A stretch of DNA of 7,630 nucleotides from DASQJJ01 sp035631115. Its GTDB lineage: Bacteria > Patescibacteriota > Microgenomatia > Levybacterales > UBA12049. The stretch covers positions 1-7,630 of the forward strand of contig DASQJJ010000072.1 in NCBI GenBank assembly GCA_035631115.1, read 5' to 3'. The notes under the pieces are model-generated. The model made no database searches and was not told where the DNA came from. It saw only the letters and a list, made by a program, of their open reading frames with translations. This document shows positions 1 through 4,708 of the stretch, piece by piece. The translations under genes were made by a program, and so were the position numbers. The number at the start of each line of letters is the position of its first letter. Positions within the stretch are counted from its first letter, which is position 1.

Positions 1-106
1 AAAAATAGCTTCTGTCACATGGGGATTTAATACAAAAAAAGGATTACAAGAACACAAGCCTGATTATATAATTGATTCACCGAAGGAATTATTGCATATA
101 TTATGA
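1..106 (+). CDS. HAD-family phosphatase, C-terminal fragment (gph-like)
   Basis: Only the last 34 codons are visible, read in the frame starting at base 2 and ending with TGA at 104-106. The peptide contains SVTWGFNTKKGLQEHKPDYI followed by IDSPKELLHIL. This is the usual end of phosphoglycolate phosphatase-like HAD hydrolases: a V-x-W-G strand and loop, then a leucine, a K-P-D-Y-I-I segment and a final S-P-x-E-L-x-x-x-L helix. Such enzymes remove phosphate from small phosphorylated metabolites in the cytoplasm. The catalytic DxDxT motif lies outside the window, so the substrate cannot be judged. The assignment to the HAD superfamily is fairly safe; the gph-like label is an inference from the tail alone. 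The next gene has its own promoter, so no operon link is implied. Confidence 0.7.
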   Translation, partial: KIASVTWGFNTKKGLQEHKPDYIIDSPKELLHIL

Positions 107-120
107 AATTAGAGTCTTTC

Positions 121-150
121 TTGACACACTGTCTTTTTTTCTGAAATACT
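121..150 (+). promoter_or_regulatory. Sigma-70-type promoter of the NPF-repeat gene, adjoining the ATG
   Basis: A perfect -35 TTGACA (121-126), an 18-nt spacer and a -10 AATACT (145-150) preceded by TG (142-143, extended -10). The start codon begins at 157, only 6 nt after the -10. Transcription should therefore begin at or within a base or two of the ATG, giving a leaderless mRNA. No Shine-Dalgarno sequence is present, consistent with this. Confidence 0.65.
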
Positions 151-156
151 GATTAC

Positions 157-546
157 ATGGATTTACCTGCGCAACAACCTCCCTTACCAGCTGATGCACG
201 GCGAGTAGATACAGTTGAGCAAATCGAAAGACAGGTAGATGGTATACCTGGTCCACAAATCTTATCCGAGACTCCAGTAAAAGATAAGTCTATGGTTGTA
301 AATCTTCTTGCAGCGTTGGGAATTCTTATTGTTGGTGCGGTTGCCGTTGTTTTTCTTCTCTTTATCCCATTTGGTGGGAAGAAAATTGCAAATAATTCAA
401 CTATTACGACAACCACCATGCAAGTTGGCTCGCTTCCTAACGTGGTTGTAGAGACAGAGTATGTTAATCCATTTGCACCATCGTCTCAGTATACCAATCC
501 ATTTATTGCAACAAAAAATCCATTTACAGCCTTTGCACAACAATGA
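157..546 (+). CDS. Small single-pass membrane protein with three C-terminal NPF motifs
   Basis: This 129-residue protein is of unknown function. Residues 1-45 are polar and proline-rich and should be cytoplasmic. Residues 46-71 form one strongly hydrophobic membrane helix ending in PFGGKK. Residues 80-129 form a Thr/Asn-rich tail holding three NPF tripeptides at 104-106, 114-116 and 121-123, the first two in the context Y-x-NPF. There is no signal-peptidase site, lipobox or enzymatic motif. The lysines KK sit just after the helix, so topology is uncertain. The ATG is fixed by the promoter 6 nt upstream. The stop overlaps the start of the next gene (ATGA), which suggests co-translation with the secreted cysteine-repeat protein and a shared job at the cell surface. 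I believe similar NPF-bearing tails occur in other CPR proteins, but I cannot check this here. Confidence 0.8.
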   Translation: MDLPAQQPPLPADARRVDTVEQIERQVDGIPGPQILSETPVKDKSMVVNLLAALGILIVGAVAVVFLLFIPFGGKKIANNSTITTTTMQVGSLPNVVVETEYVNPFAPSSQYTNPFIATKNPFTAFAQQ

Positions 547-1697
547 AAAAACTGATTTTGCTTTTTGCTTTTTGCATTCTGCTTTTTGCAGCGCCCTTGG
601 CGCTTGCTCAGACCCCAACAGAATCTGTGGCAACAACGGCTGTCTCTCCAACCACAGCTGTTCATCTTACGTTTCCTATTCCTGAATTGGGCAATTGCGC
701 AAGTGCAAGCGAATGTAAAACATATTGTGATGACCCAACAAATATTGCTGCATGTGTTGATTATGCAAAAATGAAGGGGTTTTACCATGAGTCTTCCTTG
801 GATACAAATCAGGCAGCAATTGTTGCAGATGCAAAAGCAACACTTGGCTGTGATAGCGTGGATAGCTGCAAAACATATTGTGCAGATGTTTCGCATGCGG
901 ATGCATGTAGTGCATTTGCCCAAAAACATAATTTAAAAGGTGGGAATGAAAGTCCCAATACTTCTACTTTAGAAAAAGCTAAGCTTGCTCTTGGATGCGA
1001 TAGTGCGGAGTCGTGCAAAGCATTATGCGAAAAAGAAGAAAATAGGGAAAAATGCAGTGCTTTTGCAAAGAGCAATGGTCTTAAAGGAGGGAATACGCGA
1101 CTTGGTCCAGGAGGATGTACCAGTGAAAGCTCGTGTAAAGTATTTTGCTCTGACCCAAATAATTTTCAGCTCTGCTCACGTTTTCTTAAAGAGCATACAG
1201 GAAGTACCAGTGGACAAAAAACATTTACTGGTCCAGGAGGATGTACCAGTGAGGCAACGTGCCGAGAATATTGCACCCAAAATCCAACTGCATGTCATTT
1301 GCCGCCTCTTTCTGGTACGCCAAGACCAACAGGTCCTACGCCAACAGGATTTCATCTAGAAAATTCTACCTCGCCAACTCTTACTCCAGACCAATACTGC
1401 CATTTGTATCCTGATCATTGTGCATACCCAACACCTACCAAATATCCAACACCTAACTACACCGAGTATTGTCAAAGCAAAGGTCCAGGATGTACCTACA
1501 CAGGGACAACATGTCTTTGCCCAACCCCAACTCCTGCAACAGGATCTAATACATCTGGGGGGGACAGTACGCCAACGCCAACACATTCAGCGACTTCTTC
1601 AACGCCAACTCCATCTCCAACAGGGACTGTTCAGGGTGTAGCAACACAAAGAAATTTCTTCCAGTGGTTGATGGACAACTTCTTCCACCTAAAATAA
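543..1697 (+). CDS. Secreted cysteine-repeat protein with Pro/Thr-rich stalk
   Basis: A 384-residue exported protein without a known enzymatic domain. Residues 1-22 are a typical signal peptide (MKK, a hydrophobic core rich in Leu/Phe/Ala/Cys, then ALAQ). Four modules have the exact pattern C-x5-C-x3-C-x8-C: Cys 52/58/62/71, 103/109/113/122, 152/158/162/171 and 192/198/202/211. A fifth (234/240/244/251) is shortened to x6 in the last gap. A consensus reads G-C-x-S-x-x-S-C-K-x-x-C then a helix such as CSAFAKxxGL. Four cysteines per module suggest two disulfides each, outside the cytoplasm. Residues 256-363 are rich in Pro and Thr (PTPT runs), a likely extended stalk, interrupted by a second Cys cluster at 287-326. 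The end is a short aromatic tail after VQGV, with no LPxTG motif. The ATG overlaps the previous stop (ATGA) without a Shine-Dalgarno, so translation is probably coupled. Adhesion or surface display is a guess. Confidence 0.85.
   Translation: MKKLILLFAFCILLFAAPLALAQTPTESVATTAVSPTTAVHLTFPIPELGNCASASECKTYCDDPTNIAACVDYAKMKGFYHESSLDTNQAAIVADAKATLGCDSVDSCKTYCADVSHADACSAFAQKHNLKGGNESPNTSTLEKAKLALGCDSAESCKALCEKEENREKCSAFAKSNGLKGGNTRLGPGGCTSESSCKVFCSDPNNFQLCSRFLKEHTGSTSGQKTFTGPGGCTSEATCREYCTQNPTACHLPPLSGTPRPTGPTPTGFHLENSTSPTLTPDQYCHLYPDHCAYPTPTKYPTPNYTEYCQSKGPGCTYTGTTCLCPTPTPATGSNTSGGDSTPTPTHSATSSTPTPSPTGTVQGVATQRNFFQWLMDNFFHLK
555..589 (+). repeat. Five tandem heptanucleotides encoding the signal peptide core
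   Basis: Five head-to-tail 7-mers: ATTTTGC (555-561), TTTTTGC (562-568), TTTTTGC (569-575), ATTCTGC (576-582) and TTTTTGC (583-589). They lie inside the coding sequence and supply residues 5-16 of the signal peptide of the cysteine-repeat protein. Because 7 is not a multiple of 3, the array gives the same cyclic hydrophobic heptapeptide (F-L-L-F-A-F-C) in all three forward frames. Confidence 0.85.
1103..1252 (+). repeat. 24-nt direct repeat marking duplicated cysteine modules 4 and 5
   Basis: The 24 nt at 1103-1126 recur exactly at 1229-1252 and encode G-P-G-G-C-T-S-E at the start of modules 4 and 5. A third, related copy at 1482-1496 (GGTCCAGGATGTACC) lacks one GGA codon. Nucleotide identity, not just protein similarity, points to recent module duplication or gene conversion. 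Confidence 0.8.
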
Positions 1698-1704
1698 GGG
1701 AAAA

Positions 1705-2073
1705 TTATTGTCCTGTTTGTCGAGGTGCTCGAGAACCGCGAGGCGTGCGTGACCTTTTCTTAGTATCCGCTTCATCTTCTGGATGATGGTGCTTGCGACC
1801 ATCTCCACCTCGGTTTACGGGAACTCCATGCCTTACCCGTACATGCGCAGGTACATGAATATCTGGTACAGCAAATTCTATCCATTCTCGTTCTTTAATA
1901 AAATCTACTCCCAGTCCTGAGGAGGCGCCGCCCAGTGCATCTCTGTATGTCTGCTCTGCTGTTATGCCCAGATCTTCTTCTCGCATATGAAGAAGTAATC
2001 TATTCCTTCCTCTTCCCGTAACTGTTGCATGATGTTCGTCTCTTGGTGTTGTAAAACGATCAGCTCTTGCCAT
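1705..2073 (-). CDS. Arg/His-rich hypothetical protein
   Basis: A 122-residue protein I do not recognise. Residues 1-27 are basic (TVTGRGRNRLLL). Residues 28-70 look folded, with an acidic helix (MREEDLGITAEQTYRDAL), a Gly-rich turn and DFIKEREWIEFAVP. Residues 71-85 are rich in His, Val and Arg (IHVPAHVRVRHGVPV). Residues 86-122 are a highly charged, probably disordered tail with HHH and KKRSRTPRGSR. There is no membrane segment or signal peptide. The codons are AT-ending and regular, and a good promoter (TTGAAT-N17-TAAAAT) ends 7 nt before the ATG, so I take the gene as real although it is visibly GC-richer than its surroundings. The gene runs convergent with the cysteine-repeat gene, with only 7 nt between their stops. 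A nucleic-acid-binding role would fit the basic ends but is only a guess. Confidence 0.6.
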   Translation of the reverse strand: MARADRFTTPRDEHHATVTGRGRNRLLLHMREEDLGITAEQTYRDALGGASSGLGVDFIKEREWIEFAVPDIHVPAHVRVRHGVPVNRGGDGRKHHHPEDEADTKKRSRTPRGSRAPRQTGQ

Positions 2074-2080
2074 AAAGAAT

Positions 2081-2109
2081 ATTTTAGAAAAAAAATTTTA
2101 AAAATTCAA
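2081..2109 (-). promoter_or_regulatory. Promoter of the Arg/His-rich gene, adjoining the ATG
   Basis: Read on the minus strand: TTGAAT (2109-2104), a 17-nt A/T spacer, TAAAAT (2086-2081), then 7 nt and the ATG at 2073. Hexamer quality and spacing are close to the sigma-70 ideal. The predicted start of transcription coincides with the start codon, and there is no Shine-Dalgarno. Confidence 0.6.
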
Positions 2110-2119
2110 GAAGTGAAAA

Positions 2120-2446
2120 TTATCTTATTTCCAGAAGCTCGATGTCAAACATAAGTGTGGCAAATCCAGGAATTTCTCCTTGTCCATATTTTCCATACCC
2201 ATATTGGTAGGGGACAGTAAGCGTGCGCTTTCCGCCTTTTTTCATTCCCAAAATGCCTTCATCCCATCCGCGAATAACATAGCCTGCGCCAATTTGTACT
2301 TCAAAAGGCTCGTCGCGGTCGTATGAGCTATCGAATTGCTTGCCATCTGGGAAATATCCTTTATAGTGGACAACAATCGTATTGCCTTCCCTAACTCCTT
2401 CTCCTGTTCCTTTTACTGTATCTTTTATTTTTAATTTTTCTTCCAT
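2120..2446 (-). CDS. FKBP-type peptidyl-prolyl cis-trans isomerase
   Basis: A single-domain FKBP of 108 residues, essentially the size of human FKBP12, with no signal peptide, so it should be cytoplasmic. It catalyses cis-trans isomerisation of X-Pro bonds and acts as a folding helper. The fold's landmarks are present in order: VHYKGYF (Tyr28), GKQFDSSYDRDEPFE (Phe38, Asp39, Phe48), GYVIRGWDEGILGMKKGG (Val57, Ile58, Trp61) and IPGFATLMFDIELLEI (Phe100). The 80s loop (PYQYGYGKYGQGEIP) keeps the equivalent of FKBP12 Tyr82 (Tyr84) but is Tyr/Gly-rich and one residue shorter than in FKBP12. The start is supported by AAGGAGAGGG upstream on the minus strand. The gene has a leader of about 65 nt that contains the hairpin repeat, and its promoter diverges from that of msrB. 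Confidence 0.95.
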   Translation of the reverse strand: MEEKLKIKDTVKGTGEGVREGNTIVVHYKGYFPDGKQFDSSYDRDEPFEVQIGAGYVIRGWDEGILGMKKGGKRTLTVPYQYGYGKYGQGEIPGFATLMFDIELLEIR

Positions 2447-2452
2447 ACTCAG

Positions 2453-2507
2453 ACCCTCTCCTTGTGTTTCCTCTCCCTATCTTAGGGAGAGGACAAATGG
2501 TGAGGGT
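2453..2507. repeat. Imperfect palindromic repeat in the FKBP leader
   Basis: The core is a perfect 11-bp hairpin: TCCTCTCCCTA (2469-2479), loop TCT, TAGGGAGAGGA (2483-2493). Outer arms ACCCTC (2453-2458) and GAGGGT (2502-2507) pair across it. This resembles the common family of bacterial intergenic repeats of CCCTCACC/GGGAGAGG type. On the minus strand it lies in the 5' leader of the FKBP mRNA, and its last segment, GGAGAGGG, forms the Shine-Dalgarno of that gene. Confidence 0.75.
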
Positions 2508-2517
2508 TACTTATGGT

Positions 2518-2526
2518 AGTATATCA
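2518..2526 (-). promoter_or_regulatory. Extended -10 element for the FKBP gene
   Basis: Minus-strand TGATATACT (2526-2518), a TGN-extended -10 close to consensus. No convincing -35 lies 16-18 nt upstream, which is usual for extended -10 promoters. The predicted RNA starts near 2511, giving a leader of about 65 nt. Confidence 0.45.
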
Positions 2527-2542
2527 GAATATTTGACGCGTC

Positions 2543-2551
2543 TGCTATACT
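2543..2551 (+). promoter_or_regulatory. Extended -10 element for msrB, adjoining the ATG
   Basis: TGCTATACT on the plus strand, with the ATG 6 nt after it (2558). The expected transcription start is the A of the ATG. TTGACG at 2533-2538 is too close to serve as the -35. No Shine-Dalgarno is present. Confidence 0.55.
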
Positions 2552-2557
2552 AAATAT

Positions 2558-2983
2558 ATGGATACAGATGAATTAAAGAATGGTTCGACAAGCTCACCAC
2601 AAAAGAAGTTATCCCCTCAACAATATCATGTAATGTTTGAGAAAGGGACAGAACCTCGTTTTCAATATAAAGAAAATTGGAAAAAAGGAGAAAAGGGAAT
2701 GTATGTATGCGCAAATTGTAGTCAGCCACTTTTTTCCTCTGATGCAGAATTTGAATTAGATCCGTCTGTTTGGAATTCAGGGTGGCCAAGTTTTGGCAAG
2801 CCAATAGATAAGGGGAATGTAGAATTACGACCTGATTATGATTACGGAATGTATAGGATGGAAATAATTTGCAAGAATTGTGGGGCTCATATTGGACACC
2901 TCTTTGATGACGGGCCAAAAGAAATGAACGGAGATCATTACTGCGTGAATTCTTGCGCACTTAATTTTAAGCCCCAAAAGTAA
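2558..2983 (+). CDS. msrB: Peptide-methionine (R)-S-oxide reductase MsrB
   Basis: A 141-residue stand-alone MsrB, close to the family's usual size. It reduces the R-epimer of methionine sulfoxide in damaged proteins, with electrons usually supplied by thioredoxin. Residues 18-35 (LSPQQYHVMFEKGTEPRF) are the typical N-terminal signature. Zinc is bound by two CxxC pairs, C51/C54 (CANC) and C105/C108 (CKNC). GWPSF is at 75-79, GAHIGHLFDDGP at 109-120, and the catalytic Cys is C129 in HYCVNS. Two points are unusual: the resolving Cys that precedes GWPSF in E. coli-type enzymes is replaced (VWNSGWPSF), and an additional Cys, C133, follows in NSCAL. There is no export signal. The stop is directly followed by the ATG of the hydrolase, so the two probably form an operon. 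Confidence 0.95.
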   Translation: MDTDELKNGSTSSPQKKLSPQQYHVMFEKGTEPRFQYKENWKKGEKGMYVCANCSQPLFSSDAEFELDPSVWNSGWPSFGKPIDKGNVELRPDYDYGMYRMEIICKNCGAHIGHLFDDGPKEMNGDHYCVNSCALNFKPQK

Positions 2984-3859
2984 ATGTTATTTTTTATCGT
3001 ATTTTTGCTCCTTCTTCTTTTTGCAGGTATTGTTGGATATTCATGGTATAGACTTCATAAAGTAATACATATTCATGCAACAGGCGGAGACAAGACGCCG
3101 TCCGATTTTGACATGTCTTACGATGCTGTATCTTTTACGACATCTGATGGTATAGCAATTTCTGGATGGTATATACCTGCCAAAACCCCCAAAGCAGTTG
3201 TTATTCTTTCTCATGGACGTGTACTAAGAAATAGTGGAAAATCCCTTATGTTGCCTTTAGCAAGGGACTTACATACCAATAATTACTCAACGCTTCTTTT
3301 TGATATGCGAAGTACCGGAGAAAGTAAGGGAAATGTTATTGATTTTGGCAGCAAGCAGTGGCAAGATGTTGTAGCAGCGTATCGATACGCTGAATCCCTT
3401 ACTGCAGGACAACATATAAAAATTGGATTCTTAGGAATCTCCCAGGGAGGTGTTGCATCAATAATTGCAGCAGGAAAAGAAAAAGTTGGAGATTTTGTTA
3501 TTGCCATTACACCTTTTGCAACGCACAGTAGTCTTTTTGCGTACCAGGTTGCAAAAGAAAAAGTGTTTCCAAAATTTCTTTTCCGTTGGGCATTACAACT
3601 TGCTGCTAATATAGAGTTGGGCTTGGGATACGAGCTGTATAATGCACGCAACTTTATTCCTCAGATAAAGTCTCCCATCTTTTTAATTAGTGGCAAGAGG
3701 GATGAAATAGTAAATCCCAAAGATGCATGGATACTCTACGAGAGTGCACACAATCCAAAGGACTATTGGGAAGCATCAACTGGACATGATGTGTATGGAG
3801 AGAAGAAAGAAGAATATATTGATAAAATTCTTCACTTCCTATCTGTATATACTAATTAA
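2984..3859 (+). CDS. Membrane-anchored alpha/beta hydrolase
   Basis: A 291-residue serine hydrolase of the BEM46/YfhR-like type. Residues 2-20 are a hydrophobic anchor, so the catalytic domain (about 45-290) should face outward. The fold's marks are visible: GWYIPA (61-66), the oxyanion-loop HG (77-78) after the VVILS strand, FDMRSTGESKG (106-116), the nucleophile elbow G-I-S-Q-G (Ser153), the acid Asp240 in SGKRDEIV and His268 in TGHDV, making a complete Ser-Asp-His triad. These enzymes cleave esters, amides or peptides; the substrate cannot be read from sequence. The ATG follows the msrB stop with no gap and no Shine-Dalgarno, which suggests reinitiation and co-expression. The 3' end overlaps the VanW-like gene on the other strand by 8 nt. 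Confidence 0.9.
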   Translation: MLFFIVFLLLLLFAGIVGYSWYRLHKVIHIHATGGDKTPSDFDMSYDAVSFTTSDGIAISGWYIPAKTPKAVVILSHGRVLRNSGKSLMLPLARDLHTNNYSTLLFDMRSTGESKGNVIDFGSKQWQDVVAAYRYAESLTAGQHIKIGFLGISQGGVASIIAAGKEKVGDFVIAITPFATHSSLFAYQVAKEKVFPKFLFRWALQLAANIELGLGYELYNARNFIPQIKSPIFLISGKRDEIVNPKDAWILYESAHNPKDYWEASTGHDVYGEKKEEYIDKILHFLSVYTN

Positions 3860-4496
3860 CTTCGATTTGTGTAACCTCTACGGTTAACTCGTTATCTTTG
3901 TAATCAAAGGTAATGGTAACAGGCTTATCCTTGGTATTTTGCACATACAGATTTTGCTGTGCATTTTCTGTGTCTGACCCTGGCATATAATAAATTGCTG
4001 TGCCATATTCTTTTGGAATTTCGGGAATTACGGCAAAATCATGATTGGTTGGTGCAACAACTTTTAATCCTGCATGTGCTGCCGCCTCGTTAATAAGAGA
4101 TGCTAAATGACAGACGCCGTCTGCAACCAACCATCCATCGGACTTAAAGCCTTCCTGAGAGCCAAAATGAGCATTGGTTGTTTTGACAACTTTTCCTGAA
4201 AATTCAGGCAATACACTATCATGAAAAGCAAATACCTCTCCAGGTTGGAGGACAAAACTGTAGGTGAAAGGACTTTTTACTGCATTCCAATCTGGCTTAT
4301 TATCCTTGACAATGCCTCGCATGTAGGCGAGTGTGAGAAGGATATTATCTGAAAAGATATCACTCACGGACTGCACAGGATATCTATTGGCAAGGGAAAA
4401 TTGCATGTCTCCAAGGACATGGGTAATTGAAGCTGGAAGATTGGTAGCAGCCACAGATACTAAAATACTTAATGTAATTAAAAATGATGGCATCAT
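3852..4496 (-). CDS. VanW-like family protein, probably exported
   Basis: A compact 214-residue protein with an N-terminal hydrophobic segment (residues 3-18, followed by an Ala/Ser-rich stretch) that looks like a signal peptide or anchor. The body matches the VanW-like domain: LQPGEVFAFHD (83-93), a Gly/Phe segment, the hallmark A-D-G-V-C-H (125-130) with its helix ASLINEAAAHAGL, then NHDF (151-154) and IYYMPGSD, ending in a beta-strand-rich tail (LYVQNTKDKPVTITFDY). VanW was named from vancomycin-resistance clusters; its biochemical role remains unknown, although cell-wall association is usual. No peptidoglycan-binding domain is attached here. Two adjacent ATGs (4496 and 4493) are possible starts; AAGGA lies about 10 nt upstream. 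It has the best promoter in the window, with an operator-like palindrome and a leader of about 87 nt. Confidence 0.8.
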   Translation of the reverse strand: MMPSFLITLSILVSVAATNLPASITHVLGDMQFSLANRYPVQSVSDIFSDNILLTLAYMRGIVKDNKPDWNAVKSPFTYSFVLQPGEVFAFHDSVLPEFSGKVVKTTNAHFGSQEGFKSDGWLVADGVCHLASLINEAAAHAGLKVVAPTNHDFAVIPEIPKEYGTAIYYMPGSDTENAQQNLYVQNTKDKPVTITFDYKDNELTVEVTQIEVN

Positions 4497-4568
4497 AGGT
4501 GTTTTGTCCTTCTTCTCTCAAGCACCAAATATAGAGATAATTGGATACTTTTGAGGAGAGTAGGAGAT

Positions 4569-4582
4569 CTAGCATGTGCTAG
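4569..4582 (-). other. Stem-loop at the predicted 5' end of the VanW-like mRNA
   Basis: CTAGC (4569-4573) and GCTAG (4578-4582) pair around a 4-nt loop. The predicted transcription start near 4583-4585 lies directly before it, so the mRNA would carry a hairpin at its extreme 5' end, a place where hairpins can slow decay. This is inferred from position only. Confidence 0.35.
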
Positions 4583-4589
4583 GATGGTA

Positions 4590-4618
4590 ACTATATCATA
4601 CTACAGGACAATTGTCAA
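4590..4618 (-). promoter_or_regulatory. Near-consensus promoter of the VanW-like gene
   Basis: Minus strand: perfect -35 TTGACA (4618-4613), an ideal 17-nt spacer, and -10 TATAGT (4595-4590) with the TG extension (TGATATAGT). This is the strongest promoter I can see in the window. The -35 lies at the centre of a 27-bp inverted repeat, so strong transcription with repression is plausible. Confidence 0.75.
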
Positions 4619-4627
4619 GTCCTGTAG
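4601..4627. promoter_or_regulatory. Operator-like inverted repeat over the -35 box
   Basis: CTACAGGAC (4601-4609) and its exact complement GTCCTGTAG (4619-4627) flank 9 nt that contain the -35 hexamer of the VanW-like promoter. A nested palindrome GACAATTGTC spans 4607-4616. Weaker outer arms TAGGATG (4580-4586) and CATCCTA (4629-4635) also match. A dimeric repressor bound here would block RNA polymerase. The RNA could also form a hairpin on either strand, but neither side is followed by a T-run. Confidence 0.5.
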
Positions 4628-4638
4628 GCATCCTAAAT

Positions 4639-4659
4639 GGGGTCGAAAGACTCCTTTTT
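4639..4659 (+). terminator. Terminator-like hairpin upstream of the zinc-ribbon gene
   Basis: GGGGTC, loop GAAA, GACTCC (4639-4654; 6-bp stem with one G-T pair) followed directly by five T (4655-4659). It is oriented for plus-strand transcripts, although no plus-strand gene ends nearby. It may insulate the zinc-ribbon promoter just downstream, end a short unrecognised RNA, or be chance. Confidence 0.45.
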
Positions 4660-4670
4660 GAGGCTAAAAG

Positions 4671-4699
4671 TTGAAGAAAAGACAATTTTGTGCTATACT
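4671..4699 (+). promoter_or_regulatory. Promoter of the zinc-ribbon gene
   Basis: TTGAAG (4671-4676), a 17-nt spacer and TATACT (4694-4699) with TG at 4691-4692 (extended -10). Transcription should start near 4706, downstream of the ATG at 4637, and so favours the TTG start at 4709. Confidence 0.6.
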
Positions 4700-4708
4700 A
4701 CTTGTACT

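Noticed and set aside
122..140. GACA-CAC-TGTC stem followed by seven T, a possible terminator of the HAD gene
   Set aside because: The stem has only 4 bp and a 3-nt loop, and most of it coincides with the -35 box of the next promoter. It may end transcripts weakly, but it is too small to annotate.
466..525. NPF motifs read as eukaryotic EH-domain ligands
   Set aside because: NPF binds EH domains in eukaryotic endocytosis, but the proposed organism is a bacterium and nothing else here supports that system. Only the repetition itself is reported.
153..1641. Other long open frames on both strands across the first two genes, some with hydrophobic starts
   Set aside because: They are shadows of the real genes. 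The hydrophobic starts come from the heptanucleotide array, which reads as the same peptide in every forward frame.
2453..2507. Palindromic repeat as a CRISPR unit or insertion-sequence end
   Set aside because: There is a single copy with no spacers, no transposase and no target duplication visible; it matches a simple intergenic hairpin repeat.
2533..2538. TTGACG as a -35 box for msrB
   Set aside because: It is only 7 nt from the -10, far short of the 16-18 nt needed.
2550..2960. 136-codon minus-strand frame opposite msrB
   Set aside because: It lies fully antisense to a clear MsrB and has no coherent domain or promoter.
3283..3651. 122-codon minus-strand frame opposite the hydrolase
   Set aside because: It is antisense to the catalytic core of a well-supported alpha/beta hydrolase and has no family resemblance.
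4601..4627. The 27-bp palindrome as a transcription terminator
   Set aside because: Neither strand has a T-run after the stem, and it sits over a -35 box; an operator is the better reading.
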